Source: Rhizobium sp. Root482 (lineage in GTDB: Bacteria > Pseudomonadota > Alphaproteobacteria > Rhizobiales > Rhizobiaceae). From it: a DNA stretch of 64,000 nucleotides. Under the pieces are notes generated by a model. That model was not told the origin of the DNA, did not search any database, and worked only from the letters and a program-made list of their open reading frames with translations. Numbering within the stretch: position 1 is the stretch's first letter; the number at the start of each line of letters is the position of its first letter. The translations under genes and the position numbers were made by a program. The DNA lies in contig NZ_LMFA01000024.1 of assembly GCF_001426565.1 (NCBI RefSeq), positions 195,827 to 259,826 of the forward strand. The letters are read 5' to 3'. This document shows, one piece after another, positions 18,400 to 27,648 of the stretch.

Positions 18400-20226
18400 A
18401 TGAGCACAAACCCTTCAAAGACGCCCCTGTCGCATATCCGCAATTTCTCGATCGTGGCCCATATCGACCACGGCAAGTCGACGCTGGCCGACCGGTTGAT
18501 CCAGTCGACCGGCGGCCTGGCCGCGCGCGAAATGTCGGAACAGGTTCTCGACAATATGGAGATCGAGAAGGAGCGCGGCATCACCATCAAGGCGCAGACC
18601 GTGCGCCTGCACTATCAAGCCAATAATGGCGAGACCTATGTGTTGAACCTGATCGACACGCCGGGCCATGTGGACTTCGCCTATGAAGTCTCGCGCTCGC
18701 TGTCGGCCTGCGAAGGCTCGCTGCTGGTGGTAGATGCGAGCCAGGGCGTCGAAGCCCAGACGCTCGCCAATGTCTACCAGGCGATCGACAACAACCACGA
18801 GCTCGTCACGGTCCTCAACAAGATCGATTTGCCGGCCGCCGAGCCCGACCGTATCCGCGAGCAGATCGAGGAGGTCATCGGCATCGATGCCAGCCAGGCC
18901 GTGCTGATCTCGGCCAAGACCGGCCTTGGCATTCCCGATGTGCTGGAGGCCATCGTCCACCAGCTTCCGGCACCGAAGAGCGAGGGCGGCGAGACCGCGC
19001 CTCTGAAGGCACTTCTCGTCGACAGCTGGTACGACACCTATCTCGGCGTCATCGTTCTCGTGCGCATTCTCGACGGCGTCCTGAAAAAGGGCCAGACCAT
19101 CCGGATGATGGGCACCGACGCCAAATACCAGGTGGAGCGCGTCGGCGTCATCACCCCAAAGATGGTCACCGTCGATGCGCTCGGTCCGGGCGAGATCGGC
19201 TTCATCACCGCCTCGATCAAGGAAGTGGCCGATACCCGCGTCGGCGACACGATCACCGAGGACAAGCGCCCGACCGCCACCATGCTGCCAGGCTTCAAGC
19301 CGGCCCAGCCGGTGGTGTTCTGCGGCCTGTTTCCGGTCGATGCCGCCGATTTCGAGGATCTGCGCGCCGCCATGGGCAAGCTGCGCCTCAACGATGCCTC
19401 GTTCTCTTTCGAAATGGAAAGCTCGGCGGCGCTGGGCTTCGGCTTCCGCTGCGGCTTCCTCGGGCTGCTGCACCTGGAAATCATCCAGGAGCGGTTGGAG
19501 CGCGAATTCGATCTGGACCTGATCGCGACCGCGCCGTCCGTTGTCTACAAACTGTTCATGACCGATGGCACCGAGCGGGAGCTGCACAATCCGGCCGACA
19601 TGCCCGATGTCGTCAAGATCAGCGAAATCCACGAGCCCTGGATTCGCGCCACCATTCTCACTCCCGATGAATATCTCGGCGGCATTTTGAAGCTCTGCCA
19701 GGACCGGCGCGGCATTCAGGTGGAACTCACCTATGTCGGCTCGCGCGCCATGCTGACCTATGACCTGCCGCTCAACGAAGTTGTCTTCGATTTCTACGAC
19801 CGGCTGAAGTCGATCTCCAAGGGCTACGCCTCGTTCGACTACAGCATCACCGAGCATCAGGAAGGCCATCTGGTCAAGATGTCGATCCTCGTCAACGGCG
19901 AGCCGGTCGATGCGCTGTCGATGATGGTGCACCGCATGGCGGCGGAAAAGCGCGGCCGCGACATGTGCGAGAAGCTCAAGGAACTGATTCCCAAGCACAT
20001 GTTCAAGATTCCGATCCAGGCGGCCATCGGCGGCAATGTGATCGCCCGCGAAACCATCTCGGCGCTGCGCAAGGACGTGACCGCCAAATGCTACGGCGGC
20101 GACGCCAGCCGCAAGCGCAAGCTGCTCGACAAGCAGAAGGCCGGCAAGAAACGCATGCGCCAGTTCGGCAAGGTCGAAATCCCGCAGGAAGCGTTCATCG
20201 CAGCGCTGAAGATGGGCGATGAGTGA
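18400..20226 (+). CDS. lepA: Elongation factor 4 (LepA)
   Basis: This 608-residue translational GTPase acts on stalled or mis-translocated ribosomes. GTPase motifs are AHIDHGKST (G1), DTPGH (G3) and NKIDLP (G4). The LepA-specific C-terminal domain is intact, with [20 protein letters not shown] and [17 protein letters not shown] codons at 18379, 18391 and 18400 are all in frame; I chose 18400 because it gives the family-like MSTNP...[15 protein letters not shown]-terminus, though no start has a strong ribosome binding site. Confidence 0.96.
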   Translation: MSTNPSKTPLSHIRNFSIVAHIDHGKSTLADRLIQSTGGLAAREMSEQVLDNMEIEKERGITIKAQTVRLHYQANNGETYVLNLIDTPGHVDFAYEVSRSLSACEGSLLVVDASQGVEAQTLANVYQAIDNNHELVTVLNKIDLPAAEPDRIREQIEEVIGIDASQAVLISAKTGLGIPDVLEAIVHQLPAPKSEGGETAPLKALLVDSWYDTYLGVIVLVRILDGVLKKGQTIRMMGTDAKYQVERVGVITPKMVTVDALGPGEIGFITASIKEVADTRVGDTITEDKRPTATMLPGFKPAQPVVFCGLFPVDAADFEDLRAAMGKLRLNDASFSFEMESSAALGFGFRCGFLGLLHLEIIQERLEREFDLDLIATAPSVVYKLFMTDGTERELHNPADMPDVVKISEIHEPWIRATILTPDEYLGGILKLCQDRRGIQVELTYVGSRAMLTYDLPLNEVVFDFYDRLKSISKGYASFDYSITEHQEGHLVKMSILVNGEPVDALSMMVHRMAAEKRGRDMCEKLKELIPKHMFKIPIQAAIGGNVIARETISALRKDVTAKCYGGDASRKRKLLDKQKAGKKRMRQFGKVEIPQEAFIAALKMGDE

Positions 20227-20239
20227 GGTCTTTTCTTCC

Positions 20240-20274
20240 AAGGCTCATGCGCATATGATACGCGCATGAGCCTT
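20240..20274. promoter_or_regulatory. 13-bp inverted repeat before ccdA, possible autoregulatory operator
   Basis: AAGGCTCATGCGC (20240-20252) and GCGCATGAGCCTT (20262-20274) are perfect complements around the 9-base loop ATATGATAC. The loop holds a TATGAT that could be the -10 element of the ccdAB promoter. The repeat ends next to the ccdA ribosome binding site. It could instead be a lepA terminator, but there is no T-run. Confidence 0.6.
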
Positions 20275-20285
20275 AGGAGAGCGAC

Positions 20286-20516
20286 ATGCCCCAATCCCTC
20301 CGCAAGCCTGCCAATCTCTCGCTGGATAGCGATCTCGTTTCCCGCGCCCGCGACCTGAAGATCAATATTTCCCGTGCCGCGGAAGACGGCATCGCGGCGG
20401 CCGTCAAGGCCGAGCGGGAACGTCTGTGGCGGCTGGAGAATGCCGAGGCGATCCGGCTGGAAAATGAGTATGTCGAAAAACATGGGCTACCATTGGCGAA
20501 ATATCGCCAGTTCTGA
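20286..20516 (+). CDS. ccdA: CcdA-family antitoxin
   Basis: This 76-residue protein has a ribbon-helix-helix N-terminus (ANLSLDSDLVSRARDLKINISRAAEDGI) and an acidic, disordered C-terminus ending LPLAKYRQF, as in CcdA antitoxins. CcdA neutralises the CcdB gyrase poison and represses its own operon. AGGAGAG precedes the ATG. The stop overlaps the ccdB start (TGATG). Confidence 0.92.
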   Translation: MPQSLRKPANLSLDSDLVSRARDLKINISRAAEDGIAAAVKAERERLWRLENAEAIRLENEYVEKHGLPLAKYRQF

Positions 20517-20815
20517 TGGCAAGGTTCCATGTATACCGGCTGAAGCCGGATGGTGTCTCGGCCATTGATCTGCAAGCGAATATATTGAGCGACCTGCCGT
20601 CGCGCCTGATGGCGCCGCTCTATCCGGTGGCTGAAATGTCCTGGTCCATCTCCCGGCTCAACCCTCGCTTCATTATCGGGGGCGAACTCCACGCCATGGC
20701 GACCCAGCGTATGGCGGCCATTCCGATATCGGAAATTGGGGCCGAGCTTGCAGATCTTTCAGCAAGAAGTGACGACATCATCGCCGCCACGGATTTCCTG
20801 TTCCAAGGTTTTTAG
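20516..20815 (+). CDS. ccdB: CcdB-family gyrase toxin
   Basis: This 99-residue protein matches CcdB throughout: MARFHVYRL, DLQANILSDLPSRLMAPLYP, NPRFIIGGELHAMATQ and a short hydrophobic C-terminus ATDFLFQGF. CcdB traps DNA gyrase. The last three residues, which in F-plasmid CcdB are the gyrase-binding Trp-Gly-Ile, are QGF here, so gyrase poisoning needs testing. Its 3' end overlaps the 3' end of the convergent GFA-family gene by four bases. Confidence 0.9.
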   Translation: MARFHVYRLKPDGVSAIDLQANILSDLPSRLMAPLYPVAEMSWSISRLNPRFIIGGELHAMATQRMAAIPISEIGAELADLSARSDDIIAATDFLFQGF

Positions 20816-21270
20816 GAAGACACCCGCCCGGCAAACTCGGCAACCAGGCCTTCATAGTCCTCCATCGGCGGAAAGGTCTCGTAGGAGTGCACAGCTGCCG
20901 TCGTGGCCCACGGCAGTTTCTCGCTGGTGAAGGTCTCGATGAAGGGCGAAAATCCGCTCGGGTCGTCGAGCATGGTCGGACGCAGATTGACGAACCAGTC
21001 CATGCCTTCGGGGCGGGTGAACATCCAACTCATGCAGTGCGGGCAGAAATAATGGCGGGCGGCGCCGTGCAGGCCGCCGATCACCGGATCGCCGTCGGTC
21101 ACCGAAAACCCGTCGGCCGGAATGGCGGCGCTCAGCGAATAGGCGCTGGACGACATCTTCTGGCAGCCGCTGCAATGGCAGGCCATGGTCAGGATCGGCG
21201 GCGCGGTGATCTTCAGCCGCACCTGCCCGCACCGGCAGCCGCCCTCCCAGGGTAAATCGCGATTGTGCAT
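20812..21270 (-). CDS. GFA-family (CENP-V/GFA domain) protein
   Basis: This 152-residue protein has the zinc-ligand pattern of the glutathione-dependent formaldehyde-activating family: GGCRCGQVR, CHCSGCQK and FCPHC. The family binds two zinc ions; true formaldehyde-glutathione condensation activity is proven for few members, so the function stays open. A strong GGAGGAGAG site precedes the ATG. It ends against ccdB. Confidence 0.85.
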   Translation of the reverse strand: MHNRDLPWEGGCRCGQVRLKITAPPILTMACHCSGCQKMSSSAYSLSAAIPADGFSVTDGDPVIGGLHGAARHYFCPHCMSWMFTRPEGMDWFVNLRPTMLDDPSGFSPFIETFTSEKLPWATTAAVHSYETFPPMEDYEGLVAEFAGRVSS

Positions 21271-21338
21271 GCTCTCTCCTCCCGCGTTTGCTTTCCCGCG
21301 ATGACGGTCCGGCCTGCCCGTCGCTGCCGGCTTGGCGG

Positions 21339-22115
21339 CTATTCCGGGGCGCAGGGCCAGTCGGGCGGTGTCTTCAGGCCGGCCGGCAGCTTGGTCTTGT
21401 CGTCGCCGCAGGCAATGTCGATCTGCGCTTGCTCAAGGCCCTTTGCCTGGGAAAGGTCCAGCCCTTCGATCCGGGTCAGGAACAGGAAGGCGCGGTCGAA
21501 GTCGAGCGGGCCTTCAAAACTGGCGTTGGACAGATGGGCGCGCGAGAGATTGGCCAGCGCAAACCGGGCGCCGGTCAGCACCGCCTTGTCGAAGTTCGCC
21601 CTTCCGGCCTCGGCCTTTTCGAAATCGGTGCCGGTGAGATCCGCTCCTGTGAAATCGGCGCGCTGCAGTTCGGCGCCGGCAAAGGATGCGCCGGCCGCCG
21701 CAAGGCCGGTGAAATCGGCCCGATAGGCCTCCGCCTTGGCAAAACTGGCTTTCTCGGCCTTAGCGCCGCGCAGCGATGCGCGCATCAGATTGGTTTTCTC
21801 CAGGTTCGCCGTGCTCAGGTCGGAATGGCCGAGATCCGTCATGGAGAAGTCGGCACCCGCCAGATTGGCGCCCTGAAGCACGCTGGATTGCAGGAGCAGG
21901 TTCTTCTTGCTGCAGTCTCTCCAGTCGAGCCCCGGTCCCGGCATGCCGCCACAATCGGCCGCTGCGGCCGGAGCGCCGACGAAAGCCAGAGCCAGGAAAA
22001 GGGCCGCGCAGAGCGGGCGAGTGGCGTCGCGGACCTTTGCATGCCCGCCTGCCAAGACGTTGGAAATCCCTTTTCGCGCCACTTTCGCCTGCATGCTCGC
22101 TATCCTGCTCATCAT
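21339..22115 (-). CDS. Exported pentapeptide-repeat protein
   Basis: The central part (about residues 75-215) is a run of A(D/N)LXX-type pentapeptides, such as GANLAGADFSMTDLGHSDLS, ADFTGADLTGTDF and ANLSRAHLSNASF, which form a right-handed quadrilateral beta-helix. A long hydrophobic signal (CAALFLALAFVGAPAAAA) precedes it, so the protein is probably exported. Two cysteines lie just after the signal. Its role is unknown; soluble cytoplasmic pentapeptide proteins can protect gyrase, but this one has a signal peptide. The start is uncertain: 22115 has GGAAG, and 22094 is also possible. Confidence 0.8.
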   Translation of the reverse strand: MMSRIASMQAKVARKGISNVLAGGHAKVRDATRPLCAALFLALAFVGAPAAAADCGGMPGPGLDWRDCSKKNLLLQSSVLQGANLAGADFSMTDLGHSDLSTANLEKTNLMRASLRGAKAEKASFAKAEAYRADFTGLAAAGASFAGAELQRADFTGADLTGTDFEKAEAGRANFDKAVLTGARFALANLSRAHLSNASFEGPLDFDRAFLFLTRIEGLDLSQAKGLEQAQIDIACGDDKTKLPAGLKTPPDWPCAPE

Positions 22116-22200
22116 AGACTTCTTCCAGCGCCTGATGGGCGCAAAGACCAAACGATCACCGTTTTATACGGTTTCAGCCGCGATGAAAGCCTTTGGTGGC

Positions 22201-22953
22201 TCAGGCGGATGCCTCGGCCATTTCCCGTCGGCCGTCGTCGGAGGGAACACTTGTCCGGATCGTCGAAACCCAGGCGCGCGCCAGGACAAGGCCGGCGGCG
22301 TCGGCGTCACCGCCGTGCCGGGCGGCCTGTTGCGGATAGGTCTCCGGCCAATGCGGATCGAGACCGGCGATCTGGCCGGCAAAAATCCTGTTCCAGTCCT
22401 CGACCACCCGCGTCGATGCTTCGAAGTGGAACTGCATGCCATAGGCGGCGCGGCCGATGCGGAAGGCCTGGTTGGCGACGGCCGGGTTGCCGGCGAGACG
22501 AACGGCGGCGTCCGGCAGGGTAAAACTGTCGGAATGCCATTGAAAGCTGGTGAAGGCGGCGCCGGCAGCGCTCAGCACCGGGTCTTCAAGACCTTCCGCC
22601 GTCAGGTGAATGCCGTGCCAGCCGAATTCGCGGGTTTGGCCAAGCAGGTTCTCTGCCCCCAATCCCCGTGCCAGAAGCTGGCTGCCGAGACAGATGCCGA
22701 GCACCGCCTTGTCGGCCTCGGCAAAGGCGCGCATCAGGCGGGCAAGGTCGGGGAGATAGGGATGGCTGTGGTCGTCCAGCGCGCTCTGGTCGCCGCCGAG
22801 CACGACGATGGCGTCATGGCCGCTTGCGTCGCCGGGCAGCGTATCCGTGGCGAAAGGCTGGCGCAGGTCGATTGCGGCGCCGGCCTCGGCAAGCGCCACG
22901 CCCACCTGGCCAAGGTCGGCATGGGCCATGTTTTCCACCACGAGAACCCGCAT
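22201..22953 (-). CDS. Class I glutamine amidotransferase
   Basis: This 250-residue stand-alone GATase has the nucleophile elbow LGICLGSQLLA (Cys88) and the histidine in YGMQFHFEAS. IVVLGGDQS forms the oxyanion region. It resembles GMP-synthase-like amidotransferases of unknown acceptor. GGAGAGAG precedes the start. It is divergent from rbfA, where infB would normally lie. Confidence 0.88.
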   Translation of the reverse strand: MRVLVVENMAHADLGQVGVALAEAGAAIDLRQPFATDTLPGDASGHDAIVVLGGDQSALDDHSHPYLPDLARLMRAFAEADKAVLGICLGSQLLARGLGAENLLGQTREFGWHGIHLTAEGLEDPVLSAAGAAFTSFQWHSDSFTLPDAAVRLAGNPAVANQAFRIGRAAYGMQFHFEASTRVVEDWNRIFAGQIAGLDPHWPETYPQQAARHGGDADAAGLVLARAWVSTIRTSVPSDDGRREMAEASA

Positions 22954-23142
22954 CTGTCACTCTCTCCGCCGCGTTGCCGCCCAGATTGATCATGCCTGAA
23001 AGCCGCTTTCAAGAGGCTTTTTGGGCGCGTGCCCGGCCCGCGCGACCAGCCGGTTTCATCGACCAGCCTTGACCTTTTGCCCCGAAAGTAGCATTGCACG
23101 CCCTTGGTCGCGTTCCTTGAAACGCCAGACAGCGGAAAAACC

Positions 23143-23562
23143 ATGAGCAAAGCTACATCCTCTGACCCCTCGCAGCGCATGCTGAGGGTCGGCGAACAGG
23201 TTCGCGCAGCCCTGACCCAGGTGCTGCAGCGCGGCGAGGTGCGCGATCCGCTGATCGAAACGACGGTGATCTCGATTTCCGAAGTGCGCATGTCGCCCGA
23301 CCTGAAGATTGCCACCGCCTTCGTGACGCCGCTCGGCATTGCCGATCACGCCGCCACCATCGAGGCGCTGAACCGTAACGCGAAATATATTCGCGGCCGG
23401 TTGTCGCCGCATCTGCGCCAGATGAAATACATGCCGGAAGTGCGCTTCCGCGATGATACCAGCTTCGACAATTACAAGAAGATCGACGCCTTGCTGCGGT
23501 CTCCCGAAGTCCTTCGCGACCTGAAGGACGAAGACGGCCCGAACGATAAAAACGGGGCGTGA
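23143..23562 (+). CDS. rbfA: Ribosome-binding factor A
   Basis: This 139-residue KH-like protein assists late 16S rRNA maturation and cold adaptation. Signature parts are [39 protein letters not shown] and [19 protein letters not shown]. The ATG at 23143 is chosen over an upstream TTG frame. The stop overlaps the next start (TGATG). infB, the usual upstream neighbour, is not present in the window. Confidence 0.95.
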   Translation: MSKATSSDPSQRMLRVGEQVRAALTQVLQRGEVRDPLIETTVISISEVRMSPDLKIATAFVTPLGIADHAATIEALNRNAKYIRGRLSPHLRQMKYMPEVRFRDDTSFDNYKKIDALLRSPEVLRDLKDEDGPNDKNGA

Positions 23563-24017
23563 TGGCAAAGCATATCGGTCTCGACGAGCTGAACGGATGG
23601 TCCTTCGAGCAGCGCCAGACATTCTACCGCAGCGGCCTTGCCCGCTTCGACAATGTCGAGGCCGTCCGCCTCGTGGAAATGATGGTCGCCTCGGGCCTGC
23701 CGTTCCGCCGGGGTAGCGACATCGCCCATGGCGACCGCGAGATGAAGGCGCTCGAAGCGGTGATCGACGCGCCGTATAACGAGAAACTGTTGCTTGAGGC
23801 CGCCGCCGCCGGCAAGCCGCCGCTCGGCGCCATCGAGCCGCTTCTCGTCGAGCATCTGGGTGAAGATTACCGGGCGGACAATGGCGCGACGATCGCCGCC
23901 GGCTATCTGATCGCAAGGCGGCTTTACGCCTTGGGATATGACAAGGGCAACAGCCAGAAAATGCCCGATGGCAGCATTGCCAGGACGGCCGCGACCTTCC
24001 GCAAAAAAAGAGCATAA
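23562..24017 (+). CDS. Unknown protein between rbfA and truB
   Basis: This 151-residue soluble protein is not recognised. It is mostly helical by pattern, has no signal peptide or membrane segment, and contains [20 protein letters not shown] and [18 protein letters not shown]. It is translationally coupled to rbfA by a one-base overlap and lies 19 bases before truB, so it belongs to the ribosome/tRNA maturation operon. A GTG at 23559 could add one residue. Its stop lies in the first copy of a short direct repeat. Confidence 0.7.
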   Translation: MAKHIGLDELNGWSFEQRQTFYRSGLARFDNVEAVRLVEMMVASGLPFRRGSDIAHGDREMKALEAVIDAPYNEKLLLEAAAAGKPPLGAIEPLLVEHLGEDYRADNGATIAAGYLIARRLYALGYDKGNSQKMPDGSIARTAATFRKKRA

Positions 24018-24035
24018 GCCGAAAAAGAGCATAAG
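24005..24035. repeat. 14-bp direct repeat at the truB upstream junction
   Basis: AAAAAGAGCATAAG occurs at 24005-24018 and 24022-24035, separated by CCG. The first copy carries the stop codon of the upstream gene. The second lies just before the truB ATG. This looks like a recent 17-bp tandem duplication. Confidence 0.8.
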
Positions 24036-24036
24036 A

Positions 24037-24972
24037 ATGTCAAGACCTCGCAAACCCAAGGGCCGCCCGGTTTCCGGCTGGCTGATCCTCGACAAGCCGC
24101 TCGATTTCGGCTCGACGGAAGCCGTGTCGAAGATCAAATGGCTGTTCAAGGCGCAGAAGGCCGGTCATGCCGGCACGCTCGATCCGCTGGCCTCCGGCAT
24201 GCTGCCGATCGCGCTGGGCGATGCGACGAAAACCGTTCCCTATGTCATGGACGGGCGCAAGATCTACGAATTCGCGGTTGCCTGGGGCGAGGAGCGCTCG
24301 ACCGACGACCTGGAGGGCGAGGTCGTGCAGTCCTCCGATCTTCGCCCGACGGAGGAGGATATCCGCGCGCTGCTGCCCAAATATACCGGCGTCATCAGCC
24401 AGGTGCCGCCGCAGTTTTCCGCCATCAAGATCGACGGCAACCGGGCCTATGACCTGGCCCGCGAAGGCGAGACTGTCGATATTCCCGCCCGCGAGGTGGA
24501 AGTGTTCCGCCTGTCGCTGCTCGGCTGTACGCCGAACCTTGCCCATTTCGAGATCGAATGCGGCAAGGGCACCTATGTGCGCTCGCTGGCGCGCGATTTC
24601 GGCCGCGATCTCGGCTGTTTCGGCCACATCGCCTCGCTGCGCCGCAGTTTCGTCGCGCCCTTTGCCGAGGACATGATGGTGCCGCTGGCGGATCTGGTCG
24701 CGCTGGAAAAGATCGAGGACGACGCCGAGCGGCTGCAGGCCCTCGACGCCTTCCTGATCGATACCGGCGAGGCCCTGTCGAACCTGCCGCATATCGCCAT
24801 CAGCGAGGACCAGGCGCATCGCCTGAAAATGGGCAATCCCATCATCCTGCGCGGCCGCGATGCACCGCTTGCCGAGCCGGAAGCCTATGCGACCTCGCGC
24901 GGCAAGCTGGTGGCGATCGGCGAGATCGGCGAGGGCGAGTTTCGCCCCAAGCGCGTCTTCGTTTCCGGCTGA
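24037..24972 (+). CDS. truB: tRNA pseudouridine(55) synthase
   Basis: This 311-residue enzyme makes pseudouridine 55 in the T-loop of tRNAs. The catalytic aspartate lies in [19 protein letters not shown]. Other family motifs are [19 protein letters not shown] and [15 protein letters not shown]. The ATG at 24037 fits the family N-terminus [17 protein letters not shown]. It follows the unknown gene closely and probably shares its transcript. Confidence 0.95.
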   Translation: MSRPRKPKGRPVSGWLILDKPLDFGSTEAVSKIKWLFKAQKAGHAGTLDPLASGMLPIALGDATKTVPYVMDGRKIYEFAVAWGEERSTDDLEGEVVQSSDLRPTEEDIRALLPKYTGVISQVPPQFSAIKIDGNRAYDLAREGETVDIPAREVEVFRLSLLGCTPNLAHFEIECGKGTYVRSLARDFGRDLGCFGHIASLRRSFVAPFAEDMMVPLADLVALEKIEDDAERLQALDAFLIDTGEALSNLPHIAISEDQAHRLKMGNPIILRGRDAPLAEPEAYATSRGKLVAIGEIGEGEFRPKRVFVSG

Positions 24973-25107
24973 GCATGCGTCCGCCGTCCCGCCATATCTT
25001 GCGGTTTGCCATCGCCGTCGGCGTGACGCATGATCGGCCCCTGACGGGTGAGATTCGCCCGGATGCGGACCGGGGGAATATCGGGGGATGGCACGATCGG
25101 CGACGGT

Positions 25108-26829
25108 ATGAGTAAACGCCTGTTCAGCGGTGGCGAGCGGGGCACGGCGCCGACCGGACTGGCCTTCCTGGCCCGGCTGCGTTCGCGTCTGCGTCGCCCC
25201 CTGTCCTTCTATCTTGCGGCATTGCTGGCGATCGCGCTCGTGCCGTCTTTCCTGTTTTCGCTGTTCATCCTCAAGCGCAGCACCGATGAGCAGGAGAAGG
25301 TCGTCGGTGCTTTGCTCATGGCCTCCACCGGCTCCGTCACGCGGGTGGTCGAGCGGCAGGTCGACAGCATATTGACCACGCTGCGGGTTCTATCGACGGC
25401 GCGCTCCATCGATACCGGCGATCTTCAATCCTTCTACGAGCGCGCCTCGACGGCGCTTGCAGGCACCGATTCCCATCTCATTCTCATCGACGGTGCGCAC
25501 AACCAGTTGTTCAACACGCGCGTCCCCTACGGCACGCCCCTTGCCAAATCCTCCGATTCCGCTTCCATTGACCAGGCATTCAAGAGCAGTGCGCCGCTGA
25601 TCAGCAATATCTTTTTCGGCAAGACGGCACAGAAATGGGTCTATAACGTCTATCTGCCCGTCACCACGCCGGTCGGCAATCATCGCTATCTGCTGACCTT
25701 GACACAGGATGCCGACAGCATGCAGAGGGCGGTGAGCCGGGATGTACTGTCGGCGGGCTGGAACGCGGCGCTGATCGACGCGGCCGGAAACCTGATCGCA
25801 TCTTCCGATGCAGAGCTGCAAACCGGTCGCCCCTTCTTCCTCGACATTGTTCCGGCGCTGCGCGTCGGCGTCGGCGATGTGGAGCATGAAGGGGTCAACT
25901 ACCGCACCGTCACCGAATTTTCGCTTGTGACCGGCTGGAAGATCGTTGCCTGGGCCAAAAGCGCGGATGTCGATGCGCCTGCCTATTGGTCCTATTTCTG
26001 GCTGGTGCTGGTTGGCATCCTTTCAGCCGTCTGCGCCGTGCTCGGCTCCTTCGCCATCGCCCGTCTCCTGGCGCAGGGCGTCACGCTTCTTGCCCGCGAC
26101 GCGCATCTGCTTGGCGCCGGACGGCCGATCGCGCCGCGCAGCCATATGATCTCCGAGGTCGAGACGGTGTCGGCGGCCCTTGCGGAAGCGGCGCTTGCCC
26201 GCGCCAAGGCGGAAAACGAGATCCGGTTCCTGATGCGCGAGGTCGCCCATCGCTCCAAGAACCAGCTGACCGTGATCCAGTCGATGCTGAACCAGTCGCT
26301 GAATACCTCGGAAAGCAGCCAGGATTTTGCCGAATCCTTCCGAAAGCGGATCTCCGGCCTTGCCCGCTCCACTGACCTGATGATCGCCAATGCCGCTCAG
26401 GGCGTCGATTTCCACGAGCTTGCCCAGAACCAGCTTCAGCCCTTCATTCCCGACGATCCCGAGCGCGTCCGCCTGTCCGGTCCGCCTGTCCGGCTTGATG
26501 CGCAGGTGTCGCAGACTTTGGGCATGGCCCTGCACGAGTTGGCGACCAATGCGACGAAATACGGAGCGCTTGCCAATGGACGCGGCTTGATCACGCTCGA
26601 TTGGTGGCTGGCCGGCGAGCTGTTCTGCTTGACCTGGCGTGAAAGCGGCGCCGATCTCGACCCCGAAATCCGCCCGATGCGCAAGGGCTTCGGCACGATG
26701 GTGCTGGAGCGCATGCTTGCCATGGTACTCGGCGCCGAACTGAACCGGACGCTGCATGCGGACGGCATCGAATGGCGGGTGACGATCCCTCGCGAAAGGC
26801 TGAACGAGCATCTCCCGGCGGCGCGCTGA
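25108..26829 (+). CDS. HWE/HisKA_2-type membrane sensor histidine kinase
   Basis: This protein of about 573 residues has a membrane helix near residues 31-54, an extracytoplasmic sensor region (about 55-305), a second helix (YFWLVLVGILSAVCAVLGSF) and a cytoplasmic kinase. The phosphoacceptor histidine is in LMREVAHRSKNQLTVIQSM, the N box is HELATNATKYGAL, and LTWRESG holds the W-x-E of the HWE group. No response regulator is adjacent, so its partner is unknown. It separates truB from rpsO. The ATG at 25108 is one of several in-frame starts. Confidence 0.88.
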   Translation: MSKRLFSGGERGTAPTGLAFLARLRSRLRRPLSFYLAALLAIALVPSFLFSLFILKRSTDEQEKVVGALLMASTGSVTRVVERQVDSILTTLRVLSTARSIDTGDLQSFYERASTALAGTDSHLILIDGAHNQLFNTRVPYGTPLAKSSDSASIDQAFKSSAPLISNIFFGKTAQKWVYNVYLPVTTPVGNHRYLLTLTQDADSMQRAVSRDVLSAGWNAALIDAAGNLIASSDAELQTGRPFFLDIVPALRVGVGDVEHEGVNYRTVTEFSLVTGWKIVAWAKSADVDAPAYWSYFWLVLVGILSAVCAVLGSFAIARLLAQGVTLLARDAHLLGAGRPIAPRSHMISEVETVSAALAEAALARAKAENEIRFLMREVAHRSKNQLTVIQSMLNQSLNTSESSQDFAESFRKRISGLARSTDLMIANAAQGVDFHELAQNQLQPFIPDDPERVRLSGPPVRLDAQVSQTLGMALHELATNATKYGALANGRGLITLDWWLAGELFCLTWRESGADLDPEIRPMRKGFGTMVLERMLAMVLGAELNRTLHADGIEWRVTIPRERLNEHLPAAR

Positions 26830-27023
26830 GGCCGGTCCGCTCCCTGCCGCCTTTCCCGTTGCCGGAGCGGCTTTCACGCCCTCTTTCCTTTTGTCATGGG
26901 ATGGTTTATAGGCAGCGCCAGCATCGGGCCCGCGCATCTGCGGCCTTTTGCCTTCATGGCCGCAGCTAGACGACATCCCGGCTGCCGGCGACCCTAAATC
27001 CTCACCATCGAAAGGATGACACG

Positions 27024-27293
27024 ATGTCGATCACTGCAGAGCGCAAGGCTGCGCTTATCAAGGAATATGCAACCGTCGAAGGCGACACCGGTTCTCCGGA
27101 AGTCCAGGTTGCGATCCTCACCGAGCGGATCAACAATCTGACCGAACACTTCAAGGGCCACAAGAAGGACAACCACTCGCGTCGTGGCCTTCTGGCAATG
27201 GTTTCCAGCCGCCGTTCGCTTCTTGATTATCTCAAGAAGAAGGAAGAGGCGCGCTACACCAAGCTGATCAGCGCTCTCGGCATTCGCCGCTAA
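27024..27293 (+). CDS. rpsO: 30S ribosomal protein S15
   Basis: This 89-residue protein matches S15 fully, with [35 protein letters not shown] and [12 protein letters not shown]15 binds 16S rRNA helix 22 early in small-subunit assembly and in E. coli represses its own mRNA. AAAGGATGACACG precedes the start. A strong terminator follows, then pnp. Confidence 0.98.
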   Translation: MSITAERKAALIKEYATVEGDTGSPEVQVAILTERINNLTEHFKGHKKDNHSRRGLLAMVSSRRSLLDYLKKKEEARYTKLISALGIRR

Positions 27294-27302
27294 GCTTACC
27301 AT

Positions 27303-27345
27303 CCGGCGGGGTCCTCCAGCGAGGAGCCCGCCGGCTCGTTTTTCC
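27303..27345 (+). terminator. rpsO terminator
   Basis: CCGGCGGG (27303-27310) and CCCGCCGG (27327-27334) pair, and the inner TCCTC/GAGGA extends the stem to a 4-base loop. A TCGTTTTT run follows. It lies 10 bases past the rpsO stop. Confidence 0.88.
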
Positions 27346-27648
27346 GCGGGAATCGTCCCGCCTTCTACGCTTCCGGACCAGCCCTTGCGGCCCCGCCGAA
27401 GCGGATGATCCAGCAGACCGGATGGGCCGGCTCTGCGGAACCAACCGATGACCTGTCATGGGGCAGGATTGCAGGATGCTTCGGCGCTTGCTCGTTTCCA
27501 GGCACCGGAAGGCAATGGCTTTCAGGAGCGGAACGACCGCCAGCCATATCGAAGCCTCCCGTTGTCTTGCCCGTGATGCGTCATAGCTGCGGACCGCCCG
27601 CGCCGATCGAGGCTGCGGCGCGGATTTCCCGCACATGAAGGACACAAC
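27346..27648 (+). promoter_or_regulatory. pnp leader region
   Basis: This stretch of about 300 bases between the rpsO terminator and pnp has no convincing gene. In other bacteria the pnp 5' leader folds into a long hairpin that RNase III and PNPase cut for autoregulation. I see several short complementary segments but no clear homologous hairpin. AAGGACACAAC just before pnp is its ribosome binding site. Confidence 0.45.

Noticed and set aside
18415..20241. A 600-codon open frame antisense to lepA
   Set aside because: It mirrors the lepA coding frame, has low-complexity composition and no recognisable domain.
20240..20274. lepA intrinsic terminator
   Set aside because: The stem is strong, but no T-run follows on the plus strand, and its loop holds a -10-like element, so an operator is more likely.
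27405..27638. A 77-codon open frame in the pnp leader
   Set aside because: It has no ribosome binding site and atypical residues for a coding gene; more likely part of the leader.
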